The notes below the pieces were generated by a model that worked only from the letters and a program-made list of their open reading frames with translations, ran no database searches and was not told where the DNA came from. From assembly GCF_000971395.1 (NCBI RefSeq), contig NZ_BBME01000009.1, forward strand, positions 558,001 to 622,000: a stretch of 64,000 nt of DNA, in the 5' to 3' direction. The first letter of the stretch is position 1, and the number at the start of each line of letters is the position of its first letter. Shown piece by piece: positions 36,742 through 47,669 of this stretch. The position numbers and the translations under genes are program-made. The DNA comes from Demequina iriomotensis (GTDB lineage Bacteria > Actinomycetota > Actinomycetes > Actinomycetales > Demequinaceae).

Positions 36742-37308
36742 ATGCCCGAGGCCGCCCCGGAGCTGTGCGTCGCCGACGCGCCGGCGTGGAGGGGGTGGCT
36801 CGACGCGCACGAGCATGAGCCCGACGGGGTCTGGCTCGTGCTCGCGAAGAAGGGCGTGACGGAGCCGACCTCGCTCACCTATGCCGAGGCGCTCGACGAG
36901 GCCCTGTGCTCCGGGTGGATCGACGGCCAGAAGAAGGGCCGCGACGCTGCGACGTTCCTCCAGCGGTTCACGCCCCGTCGCCCCCGCTCGCTCTGGTCGC
37001 TGCGCAACACGGAGCACATCGCCCGCCTCGAGTCGGAGGGTCGTCTCCGGGCCGCCGGGCGCGCGGAGGTCGAGCGGGCGCGCGCCGACGGACGATGGGA
37101 CCGCGCGTACGCGGGATCGGCGACGGCGGAGGTCCCGGCGGACCTGGCCGCGGCGCTGGACTCGGAGCCGGGGCTGCGCGCCCGCTTCGACGCGCTGTCG
37201 AGCGCCGAGCGGTTCTCGATCCTGCATCCGCTCATGACCGCGGCCAGCGAGCGCACCCGGGCGGCGCGGTTGGAGCGGGCAATCGGGCGCCTGAGCGGCA
37301 GGTCCTAG
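36742..37308 (+). CDS. YdeI/OmpD-associated family protein
   Basis: 188 residues, cytoplasmic. WLDAHEHEPDGVWLVLAKKG, LTYAEALDEALCSGWIDGQKKG and FTPRRPRSLWSLRNTEHIARL are hallmarks of the YdeI/bacteriocin-protection family; the C-terminal helical part resembles the YdeI C-domain. Molecular function unknown. Likely cotranscribed with guaB3. Confidence 0.85.
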   Translation: MPEAAPELCVADAPAWRGWLDAHEHEPDGVWLVLAKKGVTEPTSLTYAEALDEALCSGWIDGQKKGRDAATFLQRFTPRRPRSLWSLRNTEHIARLESEGRLRAAGRAEVERARADGRWDRAYAGSATAEVPADLAAALDSEPGLRARFDALSSAERFSILHPLMTAASERTRAARLERAIGRLSGRS

Positions 37309-37327
37309 CGGCCGGGCCGGGTGGACG

Positions 37328-37403
37328 ATTCACGTCCGGAAGGGCGGCAAGCCCGCCCATAAGTGAATGGCGCTTCACATCTGGTGCGGACCTGTGCGAT
37401 GCT
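37328..37403 (+). promoter_or_regulatory. Inverted repeats and promoter upstream of the alcohol dehydrogenase
   Basis: Three TTCAC/GTGAA half-sites: ATTCAC (37328-37333), GTGAA (37363-37367) and TTCAC (37374-37378). The last two form GTGAA-N6-TTCAC. TTCACA (37374-37379), 18 bases, GATGCT (37398-37403) can be the promoter, so the site overlaps the -35. A GGGCGG/CCCGCC hairpin lies between the half-sites. About 70 bases of leader precede the gene. Confidence 0.5.
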
Positions 37404-37472
37404 CGTTCCGACGCGGCGAGCAACGGCGCCCGCTCCGCGTCGACCTCCGCGAGGCGCCGGACTGGAGTCCCC

Positions 37473-38567
37473 ATGAAGGCCGTCCGATTCGACGCGTGGA
37501 AGACGCGTCCCACCCTGGTCGACATCGAGCGGCCGGTGCCCGGCCCGGGCGAGGTGCTGCTCAAGGTGGCGGGCTCCGGCGCGTGCCACTCGGACGTCGC
37601 GCTCTACGCCGTCTTCGACCAGGACATCGCGATGCCGCAGCTGCGCCCGTCGTACATCCTCGGCCACGAGGTGACGGGGTGGATCGAGGAGACCGGGCCC
37701 GGCGTCGTCGGCCTCGAGATCGGCTCCGCGCACATGGTCTACGCGGCGCGCGGCTGCGGCCATTGCGCCTCGTGCGCGCGTGGTGAGGACACGCTGTGCG
37801 ACAACGTCGCCTCGATGACGTCGCTGGGCAGCGGGCTCGGGCTGGACGGCGGCATGGCCGAGTACATGACGGTGCCGGTACGGAACCTGGTGCCGCTGGG
37901 CGACGCCGACCCCATCGCGGCGGCGCCGCTCGTCGACGCGGGTCTGACGGCGTACCACGCGGTCAAGCTCGCGCTCCCTCGCCTGGCCTCGGGCGGGCGG
38001 ACCGCCCTGGTCATCGGGCTGGGAGGGGTCGGGCAGTTCGCGGTGCAGCTGCTCGGCGCCATGTCCTCGGCGACCGTGCTGGGGGTCGACCTCAAGGACG
38101 ACGCGTGCGCGCTCGCGGCCGGCCGCGGTGCGGTCATCGTAGGCGGCGACGCCCAGACGGCGCGCATCCGCGAGGTCACGGGAGGGCGCGGCGTCGACGC
38201 GGTCTTCGACATGGTGGGCACCGCAGAGACCATCGCCCTCGCGCAGTCCGTGGTCGCCGTGCGCGGGCGCATCACCGTCGTCGGCCTCGCCGGCGGTCGC
38301 GTCGACTGGGGCTTCTACACGACCCCGTTCGAGGCCGAGCTCACGGGCACCTACATGGGCACGCTCGGGGAGCTTCACGAGCTCGGCGCGCTCTACCGCC
38401 AGGGTCGCCTCGAGGTGGACGCGGTGCCCTTCGCGCTCGAGGACGCGTTGGACGCATACGCCCGGCTCGAGCAGGGGACGATGCTCGGGCGCGCCGTCAT
38501 CGTGCCTCACGGGCAGGCTGCGGTGGCGGATGCGGCCGAGGAGCTGGCGACCGTGAGCGCCCCGTAG
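37473..38567 (+). CDS. Zinc-dependent alcohol dehydrogenase (MDR family)
   Basis: 364 residues. Catalytic zinc ligands: Cys in GSGACHSDVAL, His-Glu in LGHEVTGWI. The structural zinc site has four Cys in CGHCASCARGEDTLC. The NAD(P) fold shows VIGLGGVGQFAVQLLG and the acidic VLGVDLKDD, favouring NAD. Substrate not deducible; resembles NDMA-dependent or aryl/alkyl alcohol dehydrogenases of actinobacteria. ATG chosen for the GGAGT 5 bases upstream and standard start MKAVRF. Confidence 0.9.
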   Translation: MKAVRFDAWKTRPTLVDIERPVPGPGEVLLKVAGSGACHSDVALYAVFDQDIAMPQLRPSYILGHEVTGWIEETGPGVVGLEIGSAHMVYAARGCGHCASCARGEDTLCDNVASMTSLGSGLGLDGGMAEYMTVPVRNLVPLGDADPIAAAPLVDAGLTAYHAVKLALPRLASGGRTALVIGLGGVGQFAVQLLGAMSSATVLGVDLKDDACALAAGRGAVIVGGDAQTARIREVTGGRGVDAVFDMVGTAETIALAQSVVAVRGRITVVGLAGGRVDWGFYTTPFEAELTGTYMGTLGELHELGALYRQGRLEVDAVPFALEDALDAYARLEQGTMLGRAVIVPHGQAAVADAAEELATVSAP

Positions 38568-38572
38568 GGCGC
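38557..38572 (+). terminator. Hairpin over the alcohol dehydrogenase stop codon
   Basis: GCGCCC, CGTA, GGGCGC: a 6-bp stem containing the TAG stop. TGAGCGCCCC is repeated about 40 bases downstream with a second weak hairpin (GCGCCCCATGGCGC). The gap to the convergent ACT gene is otherwise GC-only low complexity. Confidence 0.5.
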
Positions 38573-38658
38573 ACGGCTGCGCGAGAAGCGACGCTGAGCG
38601 CCCCATGGCGCGTGTGGCGGGGGCGGGGGGCGGCGGCCGTGGCTGCGCCCGCGGTAGC

Positions 38659-39108
38659 TCAGCGCGGCGGGAGGACCGTGAACGCTTCGACCGTGGCGTC
38701 GCCGGCACGGAGCGACGCGACGGTCGAGGCCACCGCGGTCAGCGGACCCGTGAGCAGCACCGTGCCCTCGAGCCCGTCGCGGTGGACGCTCACGCCCGCA
38801 GGCGCGCCGATCTCCTCCCCGACGGCGGCGAGGACGGCGACCGCCCTGACCCGCGCATCGTCCGCGTGCACCAGGTCGACCGACCGGACCACCGCGAGCC
38901 GTTCGAGCGTGCGCACCAGCACGTGAGCGAGGCGCTCGGACGCCCCGAACTCGACGCACATGGTGCCCACGCCTCCGTGCACGTCGAGCGTCGAGATCGA
39001 GCCGAAGCTCACCCCGCGCTCGGAGAAGACGCCGGCGATCGCGGCCGAGGCGCCCGAGCGGTCCTCGACCTGGACGAACGCGAACCATCGCTGGGTCAGG
39101 GTGCTCAT
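38659..39108 (-). CDS. ACT-domain protein
   Basis: 149 residues, the length of two ACT-like units. FAFVQVEDRSGASAAIAGVFSERGVSFGSISTLDVHGG is a clear N-terminal ACT fold (small-ligand sensing, as in AHAS regulatory subunits and homoserine dehydrogenase tails); the second half (VLLTGPLTAVASTVASLRAG) resembles the C-terminal part of the homoserine dehydrogenase ACT region. Starts by ATGA overlap with the dehydrogenase upstream. May regulate that enzyme; ligand unknown. Confidence 0.75.
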   Translation of the reverse strand: MSTLTQRWFAFVQVEDRSGASAAIAGVFSERGVSFGSISTLDVHGGVGTMCVEFGASERLAHVLVRTLERLAVVRSVDLVHADDARVRAVAVLAAVGEEIGAPAGVSVHRDGLEGTVLLTGPLTAVASTVASLRAGDATVEAFTVLPPR

Positions 39109-40175
39109 CGGGCGCCGCCTCCCCACGCGATCACGGACTCGTTGATCGACTGGGCGACCTCCCACAGCGCGCGGGACTCGTCGGCCGCCGGATCGTCGAG
39201 CATGACCCGCGTCCAGCCGTCGGGCCCGACGGCGACGGGCACGCCCAGCACCCCGGCCCACGGCGCGCCGCCGAGCTCGATCTCGCCGTCCAGCAGCACC
39301 TGACCCGCGACCACGATGTCGCGGCCGTCGAGGACCGTGCGGACCAGGTCGACGGTCGCGTTCGCCGTGCCATGGGCCGTCTTCGCGCCGCTCTGGTGCG
39401 TGAGGTAGGGCCGGATCACGGCCTGGACGTCGGGCGGGTAGGCGTCGATCGCGGCGAACGCCTGCGCGACGTCGGGCGTCGACGCGGTCCGCTGCTTCGC
39501 CGCGGCGACCTCGGAGCGGAAGGACGTGAGCGTGCGGTCGCCGCGCAGGCGATCGACGATCTCGGCGCGCTCGTCCGGGTCGAGCCCGCGCAGGCGCACG
39601 CTCGACCACAGCGGCACCATCATGTCGCCGTGCTGACCGGCGACGAAGCCGCTGACGCGGTGCCGTCGGATCCCCAGGGTCGCGGCGATCTCGCGTCGGA
39701 ACCGCAACGTGTCGAGCCAGGCCCCCATGCCGATGACGCGATGGCGTCCCAGGCGGCGCGCGAAGACCTCGACGGCGAGCTCCACCGGGTTGGACACCAC
39801 GATGACGACCTCGTGGCCCGAGCCGTGCTCCGCGAGCGCGTCGGCGTGCTCCTCGAAGACGCGACGGTTGTCGGCCGCGAGCCTGTCGCGGTCGATCACC
39901 TGACCCGTCCCGGTGGGCACGGTAAGGCCGGCGGTCATCACCACGACGTCCGCGACCACGTCCTCCGGGCGTGTGGCGACGTCGATGTGGGGAGCGCGCT
40001 CGTCGTACGCGTCGATGAGGTCGACCCGGAGCCCGTGCACCGCGGCGCCCGAGGCGCCGCCGGCGCGGCCCACCAGCTGGAGACGCGACGACGCCCCGAG
40101 CTCGCCGCGCTCGATGAGCGAGCCGCAGATCGCCCGGCCCACGTCCCCGGTGGCACCGATGATCGCGACGTCCAT
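39105..40175 (-). CDS. Lactate/malate dehydrogenase family protein
   Basis: 356 residues. NAD-binding IIGATGDVGRAICG, MTAGLTVPTGTGQVIDRDRL with NPVELAVEVFARR, and the catalytic His in VAGQHGDMMVPLWS fit the LDH/MDH superfamily, though GATGD replaces the usual GxGxxG spacing and the sequence is longer than typical (about 320). TACCGT lies 7 bases before the ATG (leaderless). The four-base overlap with an ACT gene is unusual for this family. Physiological substrate is unclear. Confidence 0.8.
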   Translation of the reverse strand: MDVAIIGATGDVGRAICGSLIERGELGASSRLQLVGRAGGASGAAVHGLRVDLIDAYDERAPHIDVATRPEDVVADVVVMTAGLTVPTGTGQVIDRDRLAADNRRVFEEHADALAEHGSGHEVVIVVSNPVELAVEVFARRLGRHRVIGMGAWLDTLRFRREIAATLGIRRHRVSGFVAGQHGDMMVPLWSSVRLRGLDPDERAEIVDRLRGDRTLTSFRSEVAAAKQRTASTPDVAQAFAAIDAYPPDVQAVIRPYLTHQSGAKTAHGTANATVDLVRTVLDGRDIVVAGQVLLDGEIELGGAPWAGVLGVPVAVGPDGWTRVMLDDPAADESRALWEVAQSINESVIAWGGGAR

Positions 40176-40228
40176 GGGCTCGACGGTACCGGGGGAGTGT
40201 GACGCGCGTGTTGCCGCCGGTGGGGGGC

Positions 40229-41581
40229 TCAGGCCTCGGGCCGCTCGATCACCACGAACTCCCCGGTGTACATGCCCATCGCGCACGAGTACCGGTACGT
40301 CCCGGTCTCGGTCGGGGTGAACTCGACGGTCTCGGTGTCGAGCAGCACCATGATGCGGCCGAGCCCGAGCGTCGAGGCGTCGACGGCGCTCTGGCAGCCC
40401 TTGTACACGGGGGTGAGGGTCCATGCGACGGGCTCGTCGACGTAGACCACGGTGGTCGCGGGCGAGTAGCCCTCGCCGACCACGTCGGTGCTGACGCGCT
40501 GGACGCCGCCGGCATCGACCACGTTCGCGGTGCGTTCCGTCGCGGTGATCGCGCCCGCGCCGAGACCGGGAGCCAGCCGGGTGATCGCGCCGGACGCGGT
40601 CACCAGTGCGAAGGCGAGCACCGCGACGCCCACCCCGCGCAGGATCCGTCCCGCGGCGGGACGCCGGGACGATGCGGCGGCACCGGCCGCGGCACCGGCC
40701 GCGAGCAGCCCGGGCGTGGTGCCGAGCGCGAACAGCCCCATGACGAGCGCGCCCTCCCGCGGGCTGCCCGTCGACAGCGCGTACACCTGCACGGCCTGGG
40801 TGAAGCCGCACGGCAGGAAGAAGGTGGCGGCGCCGAGGCCGAGCGCGCGCATCGTGCCGCCGCGCTCGCCATCCGAGGCGCCGCCCACCCAGGCGCCCCA
40901 GCGGCCCGGGAGCGCCAGCTGCCATGCGGCGACGCGAGGGGACGCCTCGGTGAGCCTGACGCCCACGATCGCCATGACGCCGGCTGCGATCAGCACGACG
41001 GCGGCGAGCAGCACGCCCGAGGGGGCGAGCGAGCGGCCCACGAGGCCCACCACCGCGCCCAGGGCGGCGAAGCCGACGATGCGTCCCGCATTGAAGGCGA
41101 GGTGCGGGCGCAGGCGCGCGAGCCCGCTCGCGCGCGTGGGCACCGACGCGGCGAGCGAGACGACGAGCCCGCCCACGAGCGCCATGCAGGTCGACACGCT
41201 CGCGGCCACGCCGAGCCCGAGGACCACCACGGCCGAGCCCGCGGACGCCCCCGAGGTGAGGTCCTGGACGCGCGACTCGAGCCCGAGCGCCCACGCGGCC
41301 GCGCCGACGAGGCCCACCACGGCGATCGCGACCACGAGGTCGCGCCACACGAACGGATCGTGGCTCAGCCACGGACGCGTGCCGACGGAGTACGGGGTGT
41401 CAGAGAGCGCCCCGTCCACGTCCCCGTCGGAGGGCAGGCGCCGTCCCTCGAGGGTGAGCCTCCCCGAGCGGCGGTCGGCGCTCGCGGACTCCACGCCGGG
41501 CAGCGCGAGCGCGGCGGCGGTCACGGTGCGCTCGCACGCCGCGCAGGTCATGCCGGCGATGGGGACGATGCGTTCGCTCAC
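40229..41581 (-). CDS. HMA - TauE-like membrane - cupredoxin-like fusion protein
   Basis: 450 residues. Residues about 5-65: heavy-metal-associated domain with GMTCAAC copper motif. Residues about 85-345: six or more membrane helices of the sulfite-exporter/urease-accessory type (STCMALVGGLVVSLA; FFLPCGFTQAVQVYALSTGS). Residues about 360-450: extracytoplasmic cupredoxin-like domain ending YRYSCAMGMYTGEFVVIERPEA, with Cys and Met ligands. GTG at 41581 has GGAGGG 5 bases upstream; an ATG 33 bases earlier is possible. Likely copper handling, for example cytochrome oxidase supply. SURF1, an oxidase assembly factor, is encoded 14 kb away. Confidence 0.85.
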   Translation of the reverse strand: MSERIVPIAGMTCAACERTVTAAALALPGVESASADRRSGRLTLEGRRLPSDGDVDGALSDTPYSVGTRPWLSHDPFVWRDLVVAIAVVGLVGAAAWALGLESRVQDLTSGASAGSAVVVLGLGVAASVSTCMALVGGLVVSLAASVPTRASGLARLRPHLAFNAGRIVGFAALGAVVGLVGRSLAPSGVLLAAVVLIAAGVMAIVGVRLTEASPRVAAWQLALPGRWGAWVGGASDGERGGTMRALGLGAATFFLPCGFTQAVQVYALSTGSPREGALVMGLFALGTTPGLLAAGAAAGAAASSRRPAAGRILRGVGVAVLAFALVTASGAITRLAPGLGAGAITATERTANVVDAGGVQRVSTDVVGEGYSPATTVVYVDEPVAWTLTPVYKGCQSAVDASTLGLGRIMVLLDTETVEFTPTETGTYRYSCAMGMYTGEFVVIERPEA

Positions 41582-41693
41582 GGGTCCCTCCTTCGGGGTG
41601 ACTCCATTAAGCACCCGGGTCCGGCGCCTCGCACGGGACCGAGGTCGCGACCCTGCCCGTGGGGGAGGGTTGACCCCCGCGCCCGCCGGCGGG

Positions 41694-43541
<1,848 letters not shown>

Positions 43542-43593
43542 CCGACAAGGGTAGTCGCGGCCGGTCCCGGCGACGGGCGCGGTCGCTGCGCGG

Positions 43594-44022
43594 TCAGGCG
43601 CGCTCGAGGACCACCACGGGGATCTCGCGATCGGTCCGCGCCTGATACGCGTAGTAGTCGGGCCACGCCTCGACCATCGCCGCCCACATCGCGGGCTTCT
43701 CCTCGGGCGTCGCGACCCGGGCGGTCGCGGCGAACCTCTCGGCGCGGATCTGCACCCCGACCTCGGGATGCGCGGTGAGGTTGACGAACCACGCGGGCGG
43801 GGCGTCGGCGCCGCCCTTGGACGCGACGACGATGAAGGCGTCGCCCCACTCGCGATAGATGAGCGCGCTGACGCGCTCGGCGCCCGTGCGCCGCCCCGTC
43901 GTGGTGAGCAGCAGCACGGTGGTGCCGCGGCGCCAGTCGTGGCCCTCGGCGCCGTCGGTCTCGAGGTAGCGCGCCACGTGCGCGGGGCCGTGCAGATCGA
44001 TCGCGGAGGTCATGCGACCCAT
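43594..44022 (-). CDS. Deazaflavin (F420)-dependent nitroreductase family protein
   Basis: About 142 residues of the Ddn/DUF385 split-barrel family. WRRGTTVLLLTTTGRRTGAERVSALIYREWGDAFIVVASKGGADAPPAWFVNLTAHPEV is the family signature. Start uncertain between ATG 44022 and ATG 44013; GGAAGG lies about 12 bases before the former. F420 use is inferred from the family. Confidence 0.85.
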   Translation of the reverse strand: MGRMTSAIDLHGPAHVARYLETDGAEGHDWRRGTTVLLLTTTGRRTGAERVSALIYREWGDAFIVVASKGGADAPPAWFVNLTAHPEVGVQIRAERFAATARVATPEEKPAMWAAMVEAWPDYYAYQARTDREIPVVVLERA

Positions 44023-44186
44023 GGTGTGCCCATGCCTTCCGTGTGCGCAATCCGACGGCAGGCGGGGAGCGCGAGGTCGCGCCTTCATCGCCGGGATCGC
44101 TTGCCATGACAAGTCTGGCGATTGTCATGGCAGACGATCTCGACGGAAGGGGGCTCATGCCGCGCCGCGCGCCCGCCCGGCCCCGA

Positions 44187-44192
44187 TACGCT
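44187..44192 (+). promoter_or_regulatory. -10 box of the leaderless amidotransferase gene
   Basis: TACGCT ends 7 bases before the ATG at 44200; no Shine-Dalgarno. The 177-base gap between the divergent genes also holds repeats of TCATGGCA/TGCCATGACA (around 44101-44132), two inverted copies of CATGACAA-like sequence. Confidence 0.5.
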
Positions 44193-44199
44193 CCCAGCC

Positions 44200-44892
44200 A
44201 TGAGATGCGTCGCCATCCGCCACGTCGCCTTCGAGGACCTCGGCATCTGGGAGGACGAGATCGCCGCCCACGGCTACGAGGTGGTCTACCTCGACGCGGG
44301 CGTCGACGACCTCGCGCCGTTCGTCTCCGCGGACCTGGGCATCGTGCTCGGCGGCCCCGTCGGCGTCGCGGATCTCGAGGACTACCCCGTGCTCGCCGAG
44401 GAGGCCGGGCTGCTCGCGAGCCGCGTGCGATCCGGCCTTCCGACCCTCGCGGTGTGCCTCGGCGCGCAGCTCCTCGCCCACGCCCTCGGGGGGACCGTGG
44501 AGCCGGGCGCGCCCGAGGTCGGCTGGGGCGGAGTCGACCTGCTCCCTGCCGCATCGTCCACCGCGCTGCGCCACCTCGACGGCGCCCCGGTCCTGCACTG
44601 GCACGGCGACCGCATCGTGCCCCCCGCCGGCGCCACCGTGCTCGCCTCCACCGAGGCCACGCCGTGCCAGGCCTACATGCACGGATCCGCGCTCGCGCTC
44701 CAGTTCCACCCCGAGGTCGACGCCGAGCGGATCGAGCGCTGGCTCCTCGGGCACACCGGCGAGCTGCGCTCGCTCGGCGTGTCGGTCACGGGGCTGCGCG
44801 CCCGTGCACGGGAGGTGGGGGACGATGCGGCGGTGGCCGGGATCCTGGTGATCCGCGAGTGGCTGCGCGGGCTCGGGACGGAGGGATCATGA
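44200..44892 (+). CDS. Class I glutamine amidotransferase
   Basis: 230 residues. Catalytic triad: C86 (LAVCLGAQLLAHALGG), H170 and E172 (QFHPEVD). MRCVAIRHVAFEDLGIWEDEIAAHGYEV is the start of the GuaA-like GATase subfamily that stands alone and lacks a synthetase domain. Acceptor unknown; not a replacement for the complete GuaA further downstream. Overlaps the next gene by four bases. Confidence 0.88.
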   Translation: MRCVAIRHVAFEDLGIWEDEIAAHGYEVVYLDAGVDDLAPFVSADLGIVLGGPVGVADLEDYPVLAEEAGLLASRVRSGLPTLAVCLGAQLLAHALGGTVEPGAPEVGWGGVDLLPAASSTALRHLDGAPVLHWHGDRIVPPAGATVLASTEATPCQAYMHGSALALQFHPEVDAERIERWLLGHTGELRSLGVSVTGLRARAREVGDDAAVAGILVIREWLRGLGTEGS

Positions 44893-45275
44893 ACCTCAGG
44901 CAGGCCGCCCTCGGGGCGGCGGCGCTCGACGCGGGCGCGATCGTGGTGTTCTCGGCGATCGGCCGGGCGAGCCACGAGGAGGGCATCCTCGGGCCCGGCG
45001 GGTCGGGGCTCGCGACCACGGCGTGGCCCTTCGCGGCCGGCGCGGCGCTCGGGTGGGTGATCGCGCGGGGCTGGAGGCGCCCGTGCGACTGGCGCCGCAC
45101 CGGCGCGATCGTCTGGGCCTCGACCCTCGTGGGCGGCATGGTCCTGCGGGTCGCGAGCGGGCAGGGCGTGCAGGTCTCGTTCGTCGTCGTCGCGGGTGTG
45201 TTCCTCGCGACGGCCCTGGTGGGGTGGCGCGTGGTCTCCGGCTGGATCGCGGCCCGGCGCGGGCTCAAGGCCTAG
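44889..45275 (+). CDS. DUF3054 family membrane protein
   Basis: 128 residues, four hydrophobic segments. ALDAGAIVVFSAIGRASHEEG is the DUF3054 signature; WPFAAGAALGWVIARGW and WASTLVGGMVLR follow. Function unknown; widespread in actinobacteria. ATGA overlap with the amidotransferase gene implies coupling. Confidence 0.85.
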   Translation: MNLRQAALGAAALDAGAIVVFSAIGRASHEEGILGPGGSGLATTAWPFAAGAALGWVIARGWRRPCDWRRTGAIVWASTLVGGMVLRVASGQGVQVSFVVVAGVFLATALVGWRVVSGWIAARRGLKA

Positions 45276-45337
45276 CGAGGCGCCGCGCCCACCCGAGGTC
45301 GGGACTCCGGCCGCGGCACGACCGGAGCCCCGGGCCG

Positions 45338-47452
45338 TCAGGCGAGGACGAACTTGTCGACGCCGGTCGCCAGGCCGGTCGCGATGTCGGACAGCCCGGT
45401 CACCACGCCGCCGACCTCGTCGGCGCCCGCGCGCGCGTGCTGCGCGCTGTCGGAGAGCTCGTGCGCGGCGGTCGAGATGGTGCTCGCGCCGTCGGCCGCG
45501 ATCATGAGGTTGCGCTCGATCTCGGTGGTGGTCGCGCTCTGCTGCTCGATGGCGGCGGAGATCGACGACTGATGCTCGTCGACGCGGGCGATCGAGCCGG
45601 TGACTCGGTCCACCGCGGCCTGGACCTCGGCCGCGTCGGTCGCGACGTGCTCGAGCACGGGGCGGATCGTCTCGATCGCGGCGGCCGTCTGCTGGGCGAG
45701 GTCCTTGACCTCGCTCGCGACCACCGCGAAGCCCTTGCCCGCCTCGCCGGCGCGCGCGGCCTCGATGGTCGCGTTCAGGGCGAGCAGGTTGGTCTGCGCG
45801 GCGATCGCGGTGATGGTGGTGAGCACCTGGGCGATCTGCGACGAGGAGTCCTCGAGCCGCGTCGAGAGCGACGACGCCTCCTCCGCGGTGGCGACCGCGG
45901 CCCGGGTCTCGCCTGTCGCCGCGTGGACGTCGCGCGAGACCGAGTCGATGGTGACCCGCATCTCCACCATGGCGGCGGTCACGGACTGCACCTCGAGGCT
46001 CATCGCGGTCGCGGTCTCGGCCGTGCTGCCCGCGCTGGTCGCCGTCTGAGCGGCGACGCCCTGGAGGCCGAGGCTCGCCCCGTTGAGCTGGTCGGCGGTC
46101 ACCTGGAGCGACTCGGCGCCCGTGCGGAGGGAGCCCACGGCGGACCTCATCGCGACGATGGTCTCGCCCAGCGCGTCGCCCATACGGCCGATCTCGTCGC
46201 TGCCCTCGCCCGTGTAGTCGTGCGACAGGTCGTGGTCGGCGACGCGCCGGAGGGCGTCGGTGATGCGGCTCACGCGCCGCACGATGCGACCGGACACCAC
46301 GACGATGAGCCCGACGGCGAGGACCGCGACCACCAGGCCGACGATCAGCAGCGTCGCGGTGAGCTCCGCGATCCCGGCGTCGAGGTGCTGCGGCACCAGC
46401 GTGAGGTCCTGGTCGAGGCCCCACGAGGCGAGGGTCCAGCGCCACGGGGCGTAGCGGGCGACGGAGACCTCGGCGCCGTCGTCGGCGAGGTCGACGCGGA
46501 CGATGTCCGCCGCGGTGCCCTCGGCCGTCGCGTCTTCCGCCGCGGCGTCGTCCACGAGCGCGAGACCCGTGTCGACGAGCGTCTGCGCGTAGGCGGAGTC
46601 CGCCGGATCGCCCGCGTTCGCGCCGGGCGGCGGCACCACCCAGGTGCCGTCGTCGGCGAGGACCGTGACGTAGCCGTGCTGCCCGACGGTCATCGCCGCG
46701 AGCGCCTCCCGGAGCGGGGCGTCGACCTCGCTCTGCGGGGTGCCCACGAACACGGCGCCCACCACCTCGCCGTCGACGGTGAGCGGGCCGTACGCCGTGA
46801 CGTACTGCTGGCCCACCACGGTCGCCGTGCCGTAGTACGCCTCGCCGCCGAGCAGCGCGGAGACGACGGCGTTCGCCGAGCCGTCCGCGTTCGTGGCGGC
46901 GATGTACGTGCCGATCGCGCGCTGACCGTCGGCGGCCGGCACGTTGGTGGCGATGCGGAGCATGTCGCCGTCGTCGTTCATGCGCTGGAACACCGTGACG
47001 GCGGTGCCGAGCAGCCCGGCGGCCGTGTCGACCACCGGCACCGCCACGTCGGGATCGCTGACCGGTCGCACGGCCTGGCCGCCCACCGACAGCAGCGGGA
47101 GCTCGACGGAGGTGACGTCACCGGTGGTCTGATCGACGGCGTCCCATGCCTGGAGCCGGCCGAAGGCGAGCGGGCCCGAGGAGGCGACCACCGCTTGGGC
47201 GACCTCGAGCTCGGCGGCCATCCGGGTGGTGACGGTGTCGACCTGCGTCGCGACCAGCTGGTGCGCCGCCTGCGTGCTTTGGCGGAGCGCATCGGTGTTG
47301 AGCTGGTCGACGTCGGTGCGCGCCTGGTCGGCGAGGCGATGGGCCTGCACGGTGCCCACGGCGGTCAAGGCGACCGAGGTGCCGAGCACGGCGACGGCGC
47401 CGAGCGCGACGAGCTGGAGGCGCAGGCTGGAGCGGAGCGAGGGGAGGGGCAT
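45338..47452 (-). CDS. Methyl-accepting chemotaxis protein, Cache-type sensor
   Basis: 704 residues. Membrane helix at about 11-33, extracellular Cache-like region about 40-360 ([34 protein letters not shown]), second helix 366-387, HAMP ([17 protein letters not shown]), then the cytoplasmic signalling domain with the hairpin tip [43 protein letters not shown] is 5 bases upstream of the ATG; an in-frame ATG at 47503 has a poorer site. No che or flagellar genes are nearby. The promoter region 47530-47560 is strikingly AT-rich. Confidence 0.94.
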   Translation of the reverse strand: MPLPSLRSSLRLQLVALGAVAVLGTSVALTAVGTVQAHRLADQARTDVDQLNTDALRQSTQAAHQLVATQVDTVTTRMAAELEVAQAVVASSGPLAFGRLQAWDAVDQTTGDVTSVELPLLSVGGQAVRPVSDPDVAVPVVDTAAGLLGTAVTVFQRMNDDGDMLRIATNVPAADGQRAIGTYIAATNADGSANAVVSALLGGEAYYGTATVVGQQYVTAYGPLTVDGEVVGAVFVGTPQSEVDAPLREALAAMTVGQHGYVTVLADDGTWVVPPPGANAGDPADSAYAQTLVDTGLALVDDAAAEDATAEGTAADIVRVDLADDGAEVSVARYAPWRWTLASWGLDQDLTLVPQHLDAGIAELTATLLIVGLVVAVLAVGLIVVVSGRIVRRVSRITDALRRVADHDLSHDYTGEGSDEIGRMGDALGETIVAMRSAVGSLRTGAESLQVTADQLNGASLGLQGVAAQTATSAGSTAETATAMSLEVQSVTAAMVEMRVTIDSVSRDVHAATGETRAAVATAEEASSLSTRLEDSSSQIAQVLTTITAIAAQTNLLALNATIEAARAGEAGKGFAVVASEVKDLAQQTAAAIETIRPVLEHVATDAAEVQAAVDRVTGSIARVDEHQSSISAAIEQQSATTTEIERNLMIAADGASTISTAAHELSDSAQHARAGADEVGGVVTGLSDIATGLATGVDKFVLA

Positions 47453-47610
47453 GGAGGCCTTCCGTGCCGGGACGGCGTGGGGAGCGGGGGACGCCTCTCC
47501 CATCGACCGTGCCGCTCCTCGGTGAGGACTCGAAACGTATTGTTTACAAACGTCAAATAAGGCATCCGGTGCCGTAGCGCTGCGGCTCGCCTGCTGCCCG
47601 GCCCTGCCAT

Positions 47611-47669
47611 GCCCGGCCGCGCCGCGCCGAGCGGCGCCGAGCCACGCCCGGCCGCGCCGAGCGGCGCCG
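47611..47669. repeat. Imperfect tandem duplication, GC-rich hairpin-forming
   Basis: GCCCGGCCGCGCC plus GAGCGGCGCCG occurs twice (47611-47640 with a small insertion, 47646-47669). Each copy folds on its own GCGCCGAGCGGCGC. It ends at the stop of the following minus-strand oxidoreductase, so it probably serves as its terminator. Confidence 0.6.

Noticed and set aside
44200-44892. Amidotransferase as a split guaA fragment
   Set aside because: A complete guaA lies at 57148-58719 and this protein has its own start and conserved triad of a stand-alone subfamily.
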